A DNA stretch of 64,000 bases from Chromera velia (Eukaryota > Sar > Chromeraceae): NCBI GenBank assembly GCA_018398765.1, contig JAHBMJ010000299.1, positions 32,501-96,500 on the forward strand. Reading direction: 5' to 3'. The notes under the pieces are model-generated. The model was not told where the DNA came from. It did no database searches and was given only the letters and a program-made list of their open reading frames with translations. The position numbers and the translations under genes are program-made. Shown in pieces: positions 24,874 through 39,000 of the stretch (the first letter of the stretch is position 1; every line of letters begins with the position of its first letter).

Positions 24874-27151
24874 TTACTTGTAGAGTCCGTTGTTGATCTT
24901 GTCAAGTTCATAGGCCTCTGTGACCTCCAGAGCGACAAATCTCGCCTCGTTGGCCTTCAGGAGCTTCTTCTCGCCCTCTGCAGCAGCAGAGTGTTGCATG
25001 CAACCAAAAAAGGACAAAATTCTCTTGAAAATCTTTTTATCAAAGTGCAGAACACACACGTACGGTTGCACAAGAGTATTCATAAAAGAATGATGTACTG
25101 TAACCCAAGGACACTTTCTCGTTTTCCCGCTGCTGTCCAGAAGAAGCAAAGCAAATCACGAAGAGAAAAACACGCCGACAGGCGCCAAACAACTCGCCAA
25201 GGAAGGCCGCCAAGAAAAGACACACACTCTCTCTCAGCCTTCACTTCAGGTCTCCTTTTCTCACACAATGGAAGAAAGAAGCAAGAACTGCCCCTCTCCT
25301 CCGTTCCAACCCCCACTCGTTGTTCTATGGCAACAGTTGTACTGTCCTCTCCTCCTCCGCTGGACTGATTCTCTCTCCTTCCTCTCTCTCCTCTCTACGA
25401 TCATTCCTCCAAAACTCTTCCACGCATGCAGCAATTCCTTCTTCTGCCCCTCCTCCGATCAAAACCGCAGAACAAAACAAAATAGGGACGCCCGACAGCC
25501 GGCGCACGAAGGTAAAACTCCATCCCAGCTGCACGCCAGACAACCTTACCCATTCACCATCAAGCAAGAGGGCATGCCAGAGAGGCCGTCAGCATCCGTG
25601 GGACTCCCAAATTCCTTCCAACCTCTGGCGTCCATCTGACTGACATGAAGTCACACAGAGCCCCAAAGAAAGTTTGAAATCTGTCTGAATGAAAAAGTCA
25701 AACCAACAAGTCATTTGCTTGCTTCTGTATTGCAATGCGGAAAGACAGACCGGTAAGTCCGGGGATGCTGAAGACCTCTCCGACGCTCTTGTAAGGTCCA
25801 TTCTTGACGATCTTTGCTCCGAGAGTGGGGTAGAATCCCTTCAGACCCTGGTAGACGCGGATGTTGGCGTTGTTCAGGTCGACCTTCTCGCCACCTGAAG
25901 GCAGGCAGGCGCCATCTCAAGTATGCACCCCCACACGGACAGACTTTTTGGGTTCTTTCCCTCCTCTTCTTCATGCACACCGCAGACAAAAATAAAGAAA
26001 GCAACAAAGACGAAAGAACACCACGACAATTCAGACAAAGTGGGCAGGGGGGCCGGAAGGTGGGAGTTAAGCCCGCCACACGGACAGACAGTCAGACAAG
26101 GGCACGCAAAAGAACAAAACCAGGAGAGACAGGAGAGAAGCAAACGAAGGAAAGGACAGAATAAAAGAGCGAAGGGGTGGAGGAAATTCAGATTCATGTA
26201 CGACCCTTCACCCATGAGAGAGAGCCTGCATCTGCTCCCCACACCTCATTCTGATTACACCTTTCATCTCTGCTCCCTCTGTCCCTTTCTTTTTGTGCAT
26301 CCGTGCGCGCCTGTCTGGCTGCACGTCTTCGTCTGAATGAGCGCCATGGCGCAGGAGGGTCTGTCATTCGGCCAGTCACGACTTTCGTGGTTCAACCCCC
26401 CCAGCCCGCCTGAAATACTTTCGACTTGCGCCCCGCTGGTCGGGCCCGCTGGCCAATTGATCTCTTCCCCTGGCCCTCTTCCTCTCTGGGCCTTCTCTAA
26501 GTCAGACTGCTCGCCCCCCATCCCAGCACACGCCTCTCTATTGATCAAACGTGAGGATGAGAGAACAGGAAGCGTCTGGCTTGGAAAGAGACGAGACGAG
26601 ACGGCTACAGGAAAGTGGATGGAAACCTGCATGGCCCGCGTCTCTGCTGCGAGAGCAGACGAACCAAGCAGATGAAGAGCGCCAAAGGGCTCTTGAGAGA
26701 AGGCTGCGCTGATTCCAGACACAGAAGACACGACGAGAAAGCAGTGCACTCAAGAAAGAAGAAGAAAACAGATAATGTCAACTGACCACCGAGAGCTGCA
26801 ACTCCAGTGTAGTCTCTCTCTGCCCGTGCGATATCAGCGTTAGCGAAGAGAGAAGCACCAATCATAGCAGCGGCAGCCCCCCGCAAAAGGGAGTCCGCCA
26901 TCTGTCTTCGGCTTTGGACCTCCTCCTGCAAAGACAAAGAACACGGAGAACAGATACAAAATCTGTCGAAATCGGGCACCACGAGATCTCCTGAGCACAA
27001 ACCACCAAGGTGCGTGCATAGCGATGAAACCGACCTCAGCAAGGAGCTCAGTCACTCTGTTTACTCTTCGCAGAGACTGGGAGGACTGAGCAGGCAGGAG
27101 GAAGGCGCTTGCGGAGGAGGCAAGGGCGAGGCCGCACAGAAGAAACTTCAT
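24874..27151 (-). CDS. psbU: Photosystem II 12 kDa extrinsic protein PsbU, nuclear-encoded precursor
   Basis: PsbU stabilises the manganese cluster and chloride site on the lumenal face of photosystem II in cyanobacteria and red-lineage plastids. Four exons join in phase: 27035-27151, 26787-26925, 25751-25894 and 24874-24977, giving 167 residues. Residues 1-16 (MKFLLCGLALASSASA) are a signal peptide, followed at once by FLLPAQ, the phenylalanine signal for import into complex red plastids. A stroma-targeting stretch leads to SRRQMADSLLRG plus an alanine-rich hydrophobic segment ending ARA, a thylakoid-transfer domain with a twin arginine. The mature part starts near AERDYTGVAAL and has the family core (GEKVDLNNANIRVY, GFYPTLGAKIVKNGPY, FSIPGLTEGEKKLLKAN) and the conserved end INNGLYK. 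All key parts are present and it looks functional. It is divergent from the RBM25 gene across 936 bases. Confidence 0.93.
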
Positions 27152-28087
27152 TTTGGTGCTGTGTAAAGACAAAGAACGCGAAAATGAAGGCTTGGCGCCA
27201 GTACCTTGCTCAAAAAGACACCACAAGAAGATGGAAAAAGCCAGAAAACTTTAACGGGAAGGGCTGTTTCCTGGGTTGAAGGTCCAGCAGCACGGATTTG
27301 AGCCGGGTTGTAGCTGGAGATAGCTGGAGCTCACTTGCCGTCTCGGCTCCGGTCGTCTCGGCAGAAATTTTCTGGCGGGCGCGGGCCCAGAAGGCAACTT
27401 TTTGTGGTTTGAGGACCACTGCGCGGGGCCGAAGGAGGGTGAAATGTCCAGAATTTGCCTTTCGGGCACATGCGGTTTATCCGGCTGGGGCATGCATGCA
27501 CTGTACGTATCGGATTTCGCCATGCATGCACAAAATCTCGGATCCTTAGCACAGCGGCGCAATTCAAAAACTTAATTCACTCCAATCATCTCCAATCAAG
27601 ATTCAGGAGGCCGTCTCCAACCCATTCCAACCCTTAGTAGAGTCACCTCTGGCATCCCCTGGCTATCACTGACTCTCCTGCATCTATAACGATCGATGCT
27701 GTGCATCATCGTGGATCGGCCACACGAGTTCGCAATTTCCAGACTTTTCGATTCTTCGATTCCATCTGGCGTATTCATTTACAGCCCCTGGCCGCTTCTG
27801 GTTGAATTCGTCGAAAGAATTCTTCGAGTGGAGAACTGATCTCTCTTTCATCCCAACTCTTTTGTCGATCTGGCTCTTTGCTCCGCTCTAAGAAAGACAA
27901 GTAGAGCTTGTTGTCCACCGCTACTATTTGATTTGCTCTTGCTGCCAAGAGCTGCTCTTTCTGTAGGTGTGTTGCTTTGTTTTGACCGGATTAGCCGGAA
28001 AGGGATTTTTCAGTCGCTCGCTCTCTGCGCCTCGAAAGGAAACCACAGGACGCTTCTTCATTCCAATACATTGAACACACCCAAAGA
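27152..28087. promoter_or_regulatory. Divergent promoter region of psbU and the RBM25 gene
   Basis: A 936-base intergenic region between two genes transcribed outward. Two CATGCATGCA motifs lie at 27491-27500 and 27521-27530. I see no TATA box at a convincing distance from either ATG and no alternative gene; the open frames here are short and low in codon bias. Confidence 0.4.
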
Positions 28088-31000
28088 ATGCAAAGAGCAC
28101 CGCCGGCTCCTCCCTTCGCGCGAGGACCGCCTGGTGGAAGTGGTGGTCCTCTGATGCCCCCCCCAGGAATGGGTATGGGAAGGGGGGGCATGAACATGCC
28201 CATGGGGGGCCCTCCCGGAATTGGGGGTATGGGAATGGGAAGAGGTAGGTGAGGAACTGAGCAAGGGTTGAAGTTTGTTGCGTTTTCTCCGGTGTTTTCA
28301 CTTCTCCCAGTTTCTCTTTCTTCTTCGCTCTTTCTGGTGCTCGGCTTTTCATCGCTTATTCATTTGCGGAATGCTAAGCGTGCGGGTGACCTTCTTGATA
28401 CCCATCGTTCTCTGGAATGCTTGCCTGTCGCCCCGTCCGTTCGTGTGTGTGCAGGGATGCCCATGCCTCCCATGGGTATGGGGGGGCCGAACACGGTTGG
28501 TTTATTTCTCTCCCCCGCGCCTTGCACTCGTTGTCCCTCTTTCTGATTCCTCTCGTGCCTCCCCGCGCGTTCTCTCTTTCGTGCCCTCCATGCACCCCTG
28601 CAAAGTGGACGCTGAACACATTTCGTCCCTGCCGCCAAGACCTCTTCTATCTTCACGTCATAGCTCGGATGTGCTCGTCCATAAATGTTGCCAACTCTTC
28701 TTGGTCTTCGTCTCGCTGACCTTCCGTTTTGATCTGCACACACCTTTTCTTACTTACGCCTTTCTCACCCTGTCCTTTTTTCTCTAAGTGTCGATGTATG
28801 AGTGTACGACGTGCTGCTTTCCTTTTTTTTCCATCTGCAGATGATGCAACAACCCATGGGAGGAATGGGCGGAATGCAGCCAGGCCCGATGGGGGCACCC
28901 CCCCGGCCAATGCAGCCCATGCCGCTCCCCCCCATGCAGCAGCAACCCCTCACCCGCATGCCCGCCACAGCACCTCCCTCAGTGCTCCAAGGCCCAAGTA
29001 TTCTCGCTGCACCTTCAGCCAACGGCGCAGGGCCGGGGCCCTCTCGCCTGCCCATGGTGATGGGCTCCGGAGGGGCTCTTGCCGGGGCCTCTGGCACCCG
29101 ATATGACCGGGACGGCCACGAGATCCCTGAGAACTCGACAACGGTTTTTGTGGGGAAGCTGGACGTCGTCGTGGAAAACGATTTCATCGAGGGACTGATG
29201 GAGGTCAGCAGTCGGTCTCCGGGACTTCGTTGGCACCAGGGCTCCCTGCATATCCGAGTGAATAAATACCTTTGTGCTCTCTCTCGTTCGCTCACTCTTG
29301 CTGATTCTGCCCGTCATTCTTTGTGCGACCGAAAAAGACGGCTCAGCGATCAGAGTGGGTCTCGTCAGAACGCAGAAGAAAATAGATCGATGCGTGTGTC
29401 CTCCATTGTGCAGTGCTGTGGCGCTGTGGTGAAATGGACCCGGAAGCGGAACCCCTCAAGCGGGAAGGCGATGGCGTTCGGGTTCTGCGAGTTTGAGGCT
29501 TGTGAGTCTGTCACGAAGGCCATTAGAGCAGTGAACGGCAAGAAGATTGCGGGAAAGGAACTTTTGGTAAGTCGGGGAAGGAAAATGTGTGAATGAACAT
29601 CTGTTGGTTTTCAATGATATAGTCGAGCTACAGATTAGTCGTGAAGTGGAGTTTCAGGTGATATGCGTTAACTATGGCACCCTGCCTGACTCCCTCTCTT
29701 AGCTCTTGGCGATCTTCCAACAAAAGTTTCATTCACGTTTTAATGACGCTTCGCTTTCCCTCTCGGCCGCTCCCTGTACACGATCCCCTCCTTCGCTTCT
29801 TCTTGTCTCTGTCTCAGGTAAAGGCGGAAGATAAGGTGAAGGAGTATGCTCTGCACTGGGTTGAAATGAGACGCACCGAGGTGAGTGTGCGTTGGCGATT
29901 GTGTGGGGGGGATGGGGGGGAGGAGGACTGCGCACGTGTTTTGCATTTCAAGGTGTGGGACGGCAGCTAAGGCAATGCGGGTTTTCCCCTTCCATTTGTT
30001 CAACGAAAAAACAGACAGCATCGTGGAAGCGGTTGAGGCGGACAGAAGAAGAGAAATCTCCGATCACGCTCCTGATCACGACACAAGGCATGCAATTTCG
30101 TCACTACATGCCTGACTCTCCCCTTCTGTCTTTCTATGTGCTGCATGCAGCGGGCGCGTCTGATCGTGACTGCCGCGATGCAAATCCTGACAGACCCTGC
30201 GGCTCCTCAAACGAAAGAAGAGAAAGCCGATCTGCTTGCAGTGTGTGTGGACACGGTCCGAAAAGGAAAAATCTGGGTGATGCCGAGAGCATCGCCCAAG
30301 CATGCGGAGGGTGCGGGTGAAGACGGTGCAGCAGCTGCAGAAGGGCAGAAGGACGAAGAAATGCCTCCCGCGTTTCCGATTCCTGAGGCAAACGGAGTGA
30401 ATGGAGAAGCAGGGGGGGCATCGGGAACTGCGGAGAAAGTTTCTGGTGTCGTTCCTGAAAAGGAGGCGAAGGAGCAAAAGGAAAAGGAGGAGGCGGATAA
30501 GGCAAAAGACTCGGAGGGTGTGTGGCTGAAGTTTTTGGGGGTTGCGGAAAAGTACAAGGCCCTCAAACCAGCGGCTCCTGGTCTCCTTCCTGGAAGCACT
30601 GGGGGGCAGCCTCACGAAGATCTGATCAAATGGGTCCAGGAGGTTGGTACGTGCGTCTTTCATTTTGTGGTTGGGTCTGTGCATCTTTCATTTTGTGGGT
30701 GGGACGCAGGTAGTCGTCCTGTCGTTCGTGACTGTCTGTTTCTTACTCTCGAAGATTCTCTGTTTTGTTTGTTCTGTTTTCCAGGAAGAGAGAAGTATGA
30801 AGGGAGTTACAACGGAGATGCTCTCTTCATGAATCATGTGCAAAAAGATTCTCTTCCTTACTTTCAGATAGATATGTCAGGTCATTTTGAGTCTGTGACG
30901 AGACATGAACCTCGTATCTTTTTCGTCCCCGGCGCTTTCGGCACGGTTGGTTGATTTCGGCTCCCCTTTTCCATTTGTTCGTAAGTCTGTCTGCCTGTCT

Positions 31001-33035
31001 CTTTCTGTCTAACTCGCTCTCGCTCGCTCTTTCTCGTTCGTGCGTAGTCTGCGTGTGTGCGTGTGGGTGTTTGTCCGTTGATTGGTTATGTATTGATACT
31101 AATCTGCTTCCACCCATGCCTGCGTGCAGCAATTGAAGGATGACTTCGAGAGGGAGCTCCTCAACTGTGAAGCCTCTGTACAGGTAGGGGNGCGAAAAAG
31201 AGGGACAGCGGAAAGTAGTGTTTTTTTTTTTTTTTTAGTGCATCTCCTTGTCTTCATGCCCATCCTTTCCGTCAACAATTCGGCGAAAAAGTTTCCGTTG
31301 AAGGTTTTTTTTCTTCTCTCTCTTTTTTTCTCCCTTTCCTTTTTAGTATTTGACTCTCTGTGCTTTGCTCTGTGACTTGAGATGTGTCCAATTCCTGCTC
31401 TATTCTCATCCGTACTTCTGTTCTGCGCGGTCAACCATTTCTTTCGTGCAGACATTCCTTACCCGCAATGCTGAGAGAAACGACAAATACACGAAGATGG
31501 CTGGGGGAGCCGGTCCCTCTACTGCGGGGGCTGTTGCGTCTTCTTCTGCTGGTGCTGCCGGAGGGGAGGATAAGGAGAGGGTCAGTCGCGGACTATGTAC
31601 TCTTCTCTTCTCTGCCTTTCGGTCTGTCCGTCTGTACGTCTCTTGTGTTCATGAAGAAAAGGAGGGAGAAGAAGAAAAAACATACAGTCTGTCGGTATCT
31701 GTTCGAGAGGTAAAACCATTTATTCAATCAATCAGCGTGGAGCCAGCGATGAGTGACGGAATTGGGAGAGAAAAAGCCGGTTTGATACACATTCCCCCTT
31801 CATCTTTGATTGGTTTTTTGTTTTTTGGGTACGTCCTTCCTTCTGTGCTTCCCTTTCTATCTATCTATCTCTGTTTCTTTTTATATTCGCTTGCCTGCTC
31901 CACGTCCTCTCACCTACATTTGCGTCTTGTCTTGTCTTCTCTCGCCGGGTGGCACTGCAGCCGCGCACCTCTTCGGAGCGTGACCGTGACGGCACTCGCG
32001 GGAGGACAGACAGGGAAAGGGAAAGGGAAGGGAGCCAGGGCGCACGCAGGCATGCGGTACCGGAAAGTCATGCTCGTGGGGAGAGGATTTCCGTCTCTGT
32101 GGGGCGCTCCTCTGTCCACTCACGGGACTCCAAGGGGGGGGGGAGAAGGTCGAGATGGGATGATAAGGAGAAGGACAAGGACAGGAGTCGCTCTCGTGGG
32201 TCTGAGAGGGACCGCGACAGACTGAAAAAAGAGGAGGGGGGGGAGAAAGGGAGCGTGAGGGAAAGAGATCGAGATTTATGGAAAAAAGAACAAGAGGAGC
32301 GACAGGCAATCTCTGGAAGGAAGCGAGAGACCTCAGAGGAACGCGAACGGTAGGTTCCGACGTGGGGCAGTACAGTGGGTTCTTCTCGAAGTCGCGCTTC
32401 TTTTCTGTGTTCGCCTGCGCTCACGTTTTCTTAAACCTTTCTCACTTCTCTTGTTGCGGACATGTTTGCATCTTTGCCTTCTCCTTCCAAAAGTGTCACC
32501 CCCTGAGTGCGCGCGTGTGCGTTTGTATCAATATCTGCATGTATTGTCTTTGCATTTCCTTCCGCACCTCAATCAAGTGTATGACTCACTCGTTTGCAGA
32601 CGCATCGAGTCCGTCCGACCCTCAGAGTGTGGTCTTCCTTCTGGATACAGGTGGGGCCTTCCATTTTTGCGTATCTCAGGGTCTGTCATTTCTTCCAGGG
32701 TTTCTTACCTTTTACATTGTGGAGACAGGGATGTGTCGCTGTGGATGTTGAAGAAGAAAAGATGCGCAGTAGAGGAATCAAAAGAGTGGTTTCAACGAAA
32801 ATGGAACGGCCGTGTCACAAATTCATTCCGGTGTTACCGTGGACAAAAGAGAAGAGAAGAGAAGCGAAAAAAGGAGAAAAGAAAGGGTGCGGCAGAAAGC
32901 TGTGGTTTAATTTGAGCAGAGGGATGAGGGAGTGTCGACAAGCATTACTTAAAGAGTTGCGCCAAGTGTTGGGGGCTTCTGTGTTGACCACTGATGGCAA
33001 ATGTTCCCGCTGTCCCCTTTTCTTCTGCCCACCCT

Positions 33036-33072
<37 letters not shown>

Positions 33073-36000
33073 GCCTCTGTATGCGCGCAGGCCCTCGAGG
33101 AGAGAGAAGAACAGACTCGAGAAACTGAGAGAATTGGACCGACAGCGAGACTCGTCAGTCACAGTCTCGCGCACCTACATAACCAACCAACCAGCCCGTC
33201 CCAGAGAGTCACGTCGCCGCGACACATCTGCCCGATGCCTCCGTGTGTGCTGCATGCACAAAGTGATTAAACGGTCTGACTGCAATTTGTTCCACTCGAG
33301 AAACGCCGAAGCTGCAAAAAGATTGGTGTGGAAGTGTGCTCACCTGGGTTGGTGCCTCCCTCTTTCTTAGATTGAAACCGTTCTGTATGAAAAAAGCGAG
33401 GAGTGAGTTGGGTATGTAGACAAGGGCGTTGGTTGACCGCAAAAACGGCTGTCCCGCAAAAGCATCGCGTCTGCCCTTCCAGACGCATGAATGTACACCT
33501 CAGCCTTCTCATCCACATTTGAAATGAAGCAAAATCTGTTCTCATTCCCAGTGTATCGCTCGATAATAACCTTGTGCCTTCCTGGCTGCAGAGAATACGT
33601 ACGAAGAGAGCGTTCCTGGAGGTCAATTGAAACGTCCTTCGCTAGATTCGAAACACGGTCGGTCCTTGTGTCAAAACGCCCATCCATGCACCCGCCCATA
33701 CAGAAGTAAACGCATGCATCGCTAGATTCGAAACACGGTCGGTCCTTGTGTCAAAACGCCCATCCATGCACCCGCCCATACAGAAGTAAACACATGCATC
33801 GCTAGATTCGAAACACGGTCGGTCCTTGTGTCAAAACGCCCATCCATGCACCCAAGATTTTCTTTTCTGGCAGAAGAAATCATCGCAAACAGCTCCTGAG
33901 CAACAAATGAAAACGAAAATCGGCTATGGAAAAAAGGCGTTAGCATAAGTCCTCCGAAGCGGCAAACGAGCACCCCGAAGCTTCATCTTTCCTTCTGTGC
34001 GTCAACACAAACAGGAGCAACCTCCCCTGCCCTTTTTCTCCCTCCCTTCGTCATTTAATTCTCTGGAAACAACAAGCGGAACGTGTCCCTCATCTGTCCT
34101 CCTCACCTTCTGACCCTCTCTCTCTTTCTGAGTGCGTCTGTGTGTGTGCAGCGAGAAGGAACAGGAAGAGGATGCCGAGAAGATGAAGGCAAAATTCAGA
34201 GAAATGAAGAAAGACCTCTCGGGTCAGTCAGCTTTTCATCACCCCACTTGTGTTCTTCGGAAAAAGACCGCAGGACACGGATCTTCCAGCAGCAAGAGAA
34301 GACTGTGGGGGGGGGGAATCTGATGTTCACAGATCGGTGTGGAGCACACGGCGGCAGGTTCTGTTCGGATCGGATCCCTGTGCGGCCTTTCCACACAGAT
34401 ACAGAGTGCCTACATCTTCGTTTCTTCGCTGACCGCTGTCACCTTTCCGTTTTTGGCTTTGTTTCTTTGCAGATCAAGTTGTTTGTTTGTTGGCGAGTGG
34501 AGTCTGTCTCTGCGTTTTTTTGTGTGTTTCTCGTTTGTCTCGCTGCATCCCTTCTCTGCACTTGGTTTTTGTTTGCGTTGTTGTGCACCTCCATGATTGA
34601 TTGTTTGATGTATGCAGATTTGGGAAGCTTCGATAGCGTCTTCCGTTGGAGTGGACGTGAACGGGACTACAAAAGACACAGGCGCACGGAAATGTGAGTA
34701 CTGAATGAAGGGGGGCACGGGGAGCGGGTGCAATGATCTTGTAGGTTTCCGTCCTTTTTTCACTTTTTAATTCCTGTGTAAGCCTGCCCGCCCCCCTCTC
34801 TTCCCCTTATCGCATCGTTTTTTTTGCCCCCCTTTCTTCGCTGCCGAAAATTCGCGTGAACGGCATTCTCCTTCTCTCCCTGGACCTCTTCTTTTTTTTG
34901 TTTTTAAAAAACAGAATCGTCAGAGACGTTCTAGGAGAAGGCAGGGGAAGGGAAACTGAGAGGAAGGGAAAGAAAAAGAAACCTCTCTTCTCATTTTCCA
35001 CCTGTGTGCCCATGATTGGGAGTGGTTTGCTACGACCTGTAGATGGCTTCGGTTGGTGCTCTGCCGGTCTTTTCTCTTTTCTTCCTGGGCAGCCTGTCTG
35101 AGGACTATCTGCTTTTGAAAAGGGGAAGAACGTCGTTCATTTGTCTCTTGCCTTTTTGACTTGTGGAAGGATTGTTTGTGCGGCATCAAATGACCTGCAG
35201 CATCTTTTCGAATGCGGTTGTGTGTATGACAGCCAGTGTGTGTGTTCCTTCCTTGTTGCAGTGAGGACGACGAAGACGATCGGAAGGCCGAGAAGGCGGT
35301 GCTCCGCGAGAAGGAGGAAGCGGAGCGGAAGAAGAATGAGGAGGAGCAGGCCAGGAAAAAACAGGAAGAGGAGGAAAGGCAGAGGAAAGAACAGGTGAGC
35401 ACAAACTCGCACAGGGGTGCGGAGGGACAGAGACGTCATTGAAGCCCGGATGTATTGATACATGCAGGGTGCATGAGTCCTTGTGCCGCGCTCTCTGTCA
35501 TATGGATTCTTCTGTCGTGTATGCGACTGCTGCTGATCAGTTTATGTGTCTTTAGCCCAGTTCGCGCCTTCCTCTCGTTGGTGTATGCGAATGGGTTAAC
35601 AAATTTGCTGCATCTGAGCCTCTTCCTGACTCAAGGCCATCAATCTGCTTTCATTGTTCTGCATCCTTCTCTCTAATTGCTCTCCTGTGTGCAGGAAGAG
35701 GCGCAAAAGAAGGAGCTTGAGAGATTACGGAGAGAGGAGGAGAAGGCGGAGGAGGAGCGAAAAAGGAGAGAAAGAGAGGAGAGGGACAGGAGGCGAGTGG
35801 AGGAAGACGAGAAAAACGTTGGTGCAATGAATGTTATTTTCAGTCAGACAGGGAGACAGCTCGAGGGATGGATGAGACAATAAGGAGACAGGATCCCCCT
35901 TCCCTTCCTCTCTCTCTCTCTCTGTGTATGTGTGTGTGTGTATGCATGTGCGCGCGTGCGTGTATGCGTGTATGCGTGTATGCGTGTGCACGCGCACGGG

Positions 36001-39000
36001 TAAGGTTTTGATTCAGTGGGTAAAAGAGAAAGTGATTGCGAGAGCAAGACATACCGGGAAGGAAGGGGGGATGTCTCCTTCTTTCGACTTTCCTTTTCTT
36101 TTCCTTCCGTCACGTCACCCCTTTCCGCCTGTCTCTTGTTTCAATTTGTGTACCTTAAAAGTCGAAGAATCTTTGCAAAAACAGTCCGTCCCTATGTGTG
36201 CAAGCAAGAGACAAGAGACTTAAGTTCATTGATGGGTTCCAATTCTTCGGGTGTTTTGTTAGCCGTTTGTTTCCTTCCGTGAATTTGCCGCCGTTCCTGT
36301 CTTTCATTCTGTTCTTTCCTTCATTCCATCCGATGTCTCCACTGCCCCATCCCCCACCCACCCACCACACACACATACACACACACACTCGCGCGCGCGC
36401 GCGCGCACACACACACACACACACACAGAATTTTCGGGGTCCCGTCCCTACACAGCTATAAGCTCTCCCGTCTCCCCTCCCATGTCGTTCTCTTTGAAAA
36501 CATGCTTTGCCCTTTCTCAACCCTTTCTTCTTTTGTCCTCCGTCTGCAGCGCGCGCGGATGAGAAACCTCTTCGGAAGCTCAGCAGACGAAGACGACTTC
36601 GATAAGAAGCATCGGTGGGTGCCTTGGAGGGGAAGAAACAAGGAAGTGCAAAGGAGGTTTGCAAAATGCGCTTTGTGTGCCCCTCTTTTGTCGGTTCCAT
36701 CGTTTCGTTTTCCGGTCCGTTGTACAGTTTCCCGTCTTTTGTGATGCGACCGAGCCTTGCGTTCGTCGTTTCTGCTAACGCTGCTTGGTGACGAAAATGC
36801 CGGCAAAATTATGTTAAAGCGACCTTTTCTTCTTTTCCCTTGTGTCTTCAGCCCGCTTCAAAGACTCGAAGTGCACCTGGACAAGAAGAACATTGAGGCA
36901 CAAGAGTCAGTCAGCCAGTGAGTAAGGGTGTGGTGTTGCCTCGTCTTTTTTGTGTGCCGGTTGGTTTCACTCGTCCTTTGGAAGAAGCGCATTAGAGAAA
37001 ATGACTTGAAGAAGAATTAGGCACTCATAAAAGACAGGAAGGAAGGAAGACAGACAGACAGAAAGAACGGAGGGAAGGAAGGACGTGTACGACCAGATGA
37101 AAGGAATCGGATGGAAGAAAAAGAGCTTTTGAGTGGGGTATCCTTGGTCCTCTTTTCTTGATTGGTGGTTCTGTGGTTCTGCCTCACATGGTTTTTCTTT
37201 CGGTCGTTCTGCAGTCTATCTATCTATCCCCCTTCTGGTATTCTCTGCAGTTTTGACTTTTCCTCGCTGTCTTCTTCCCCTTTCGATGGCTCTTTCCAAT
37301 GTTGCCCGGAAAAGAAAAAAGGAAGTCATTTGGCCGGCCGATTTTATGTTTGTCTGTTTGTTCAGGTGTTTCTTTCTTGGATTGCTTTTTTGTTTGTTTG
37401 TTTGCCTCTCAGAGCGGAGAAGCACAAGAAGCTTGCGGAGATGAAGCAAATCCTCGACAGGTCAGACAGGATCCATGCCTGTGATGTGAAGCATGCAGAG
37501 AAGAGGAAAGGAACGAATCACAAGGGCATATATGCACATGCAAGGGCCCCAATCTTTAAAGCAACATGGCTTGCTCTGTGACCAATTTTGCGTCCTTTTC
37601 TTGCTTTCCCTTCAGCCCTATGCGGCCCCTCCCTCAATTCTTTCACTCACTCACTCACACCCTGTTGGTTGACAACGATAGGAGATCACAACCAAATTTG
37701 CTTTCTTTCTTTTCTTTGTTGTCTGTCATCTCAACTGTTGTTCCACTGTTGCTTTGGCTTGCAGCGTTCCACAGGACAGGGAAAGCGTCTTCGCGTTGGA
37801 AGTGCTGTGGGATCTTCTGGAGGAGGTCAGCTTGCCCGACTGTCTGTTTGCCTGCCGGCAAAAGTCCTCTCCCTTTTAGCTCGGGTGTTTGAGTCGGCAT
37901 CCCTCTCTTTTCTGGACAGACGGAGGAGGCGAGGTCTCGATGACGAAATCCTCCGACTTCATTCCGACACTGCAGGCCTGTGTACTGCCTTCTCTCCGTC
38001 TGTCTGTTTTCTCTCTCCGCCTGCCTTCACCAACCCTCTCTTAGTTTAGTTGAGAAAGCCTTTCAATCCAGTTCGGCATTTTTCTTCGTCGTCTTTCTTT
38101 TTGTGTCGGCCTCTAAACGCTCTCAAGTCATTGTAGTTCCTTCGTATGTGTCTTTCTACTTCTGCGTGTTCAGCACGGGACCTTGGAGAAGAAAGTGAGG
38201 CCGTGGATGATCAAGAAAGTGGTAGAATTCCTCGGTGAGTCGGTCAACAACAGTCAGGCACAAAGTCCGTCCGGCTGCATTTCGTTCTTTTACGTGGTTG
38301 TGCGCATGCCCTGTAGGCCTCTGTGTCTTCGTTGGTGTCTGCCGTTTTTCTCTCTTCCTTTCTGCGTGTCTCTGGATGTGTCTTTTCATCAGCCTGTCGG
38401 TCTCTGACATCTTTCTCGTACCTCCTTCCGTTCTTCTCAATGTATCTGCACTCAGTCGATTCCTTACTTTCTTCCTTCCTTGCTTGCTGGCCTGATTGCA
38501 GGAGATGAACACGCGAGTCAACAGTTATGCGAAGCTCTGATGAAAAAGGTAGGTGAGGTAGTCAGTCAGTCTTGGGTCGATGCAGCCTCCCTGCTCCCTT
38601 TGCTTTTGCCGTGGCGTTTTGTCGGCTGTGGAAGCCCCTGTCCAGACCATTTTTTTCTTTCCGGGTGATTCTCGAATGAAAGAGAGAGCGCATTCAGATC
38701 TGTTTCATCACACTGACCAACAGGAAGGAAATGGGAAGACTAGCAGCAGCCTGATCTTTGCGGAAGGAAGAACATATAGAAAGACGCACGTGAGTTCACC
38801 TGACCGTACACCTTACAGGCCTCAAAAACATGCCCTTTCGACCCTTACTTTTTGTCGTCTTGCTTCACGATCTCTCGATGCATGGGCGCGTATGTGCACG
38901 CAGATCCGAGCACGCACCCCCCCTGCCACAGTTGCGGAGGAGCTCAGGCAGGTGCTCGACGAAGACGCCGAGGCCTTCATTGTTAAGCTGTGGCGCATGA

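Noticed and set aside
34916-34990. Extra RBM25 exon reading RDVLGEGRGRETERKGKKKK
   Set aside because: The exons on either side (34618-34693 and 35262-35394) already join in phase, and no good donor follows this stretch.
36370-36427. Possible CRISPR-like or Z-DNA array
   Set aside because: It is a CA/CG dinucleotide microsatellite in an RBM25 intron. It has no spacer-repeat structure, and Z-DNA formation cannot be judged from sequence alone.
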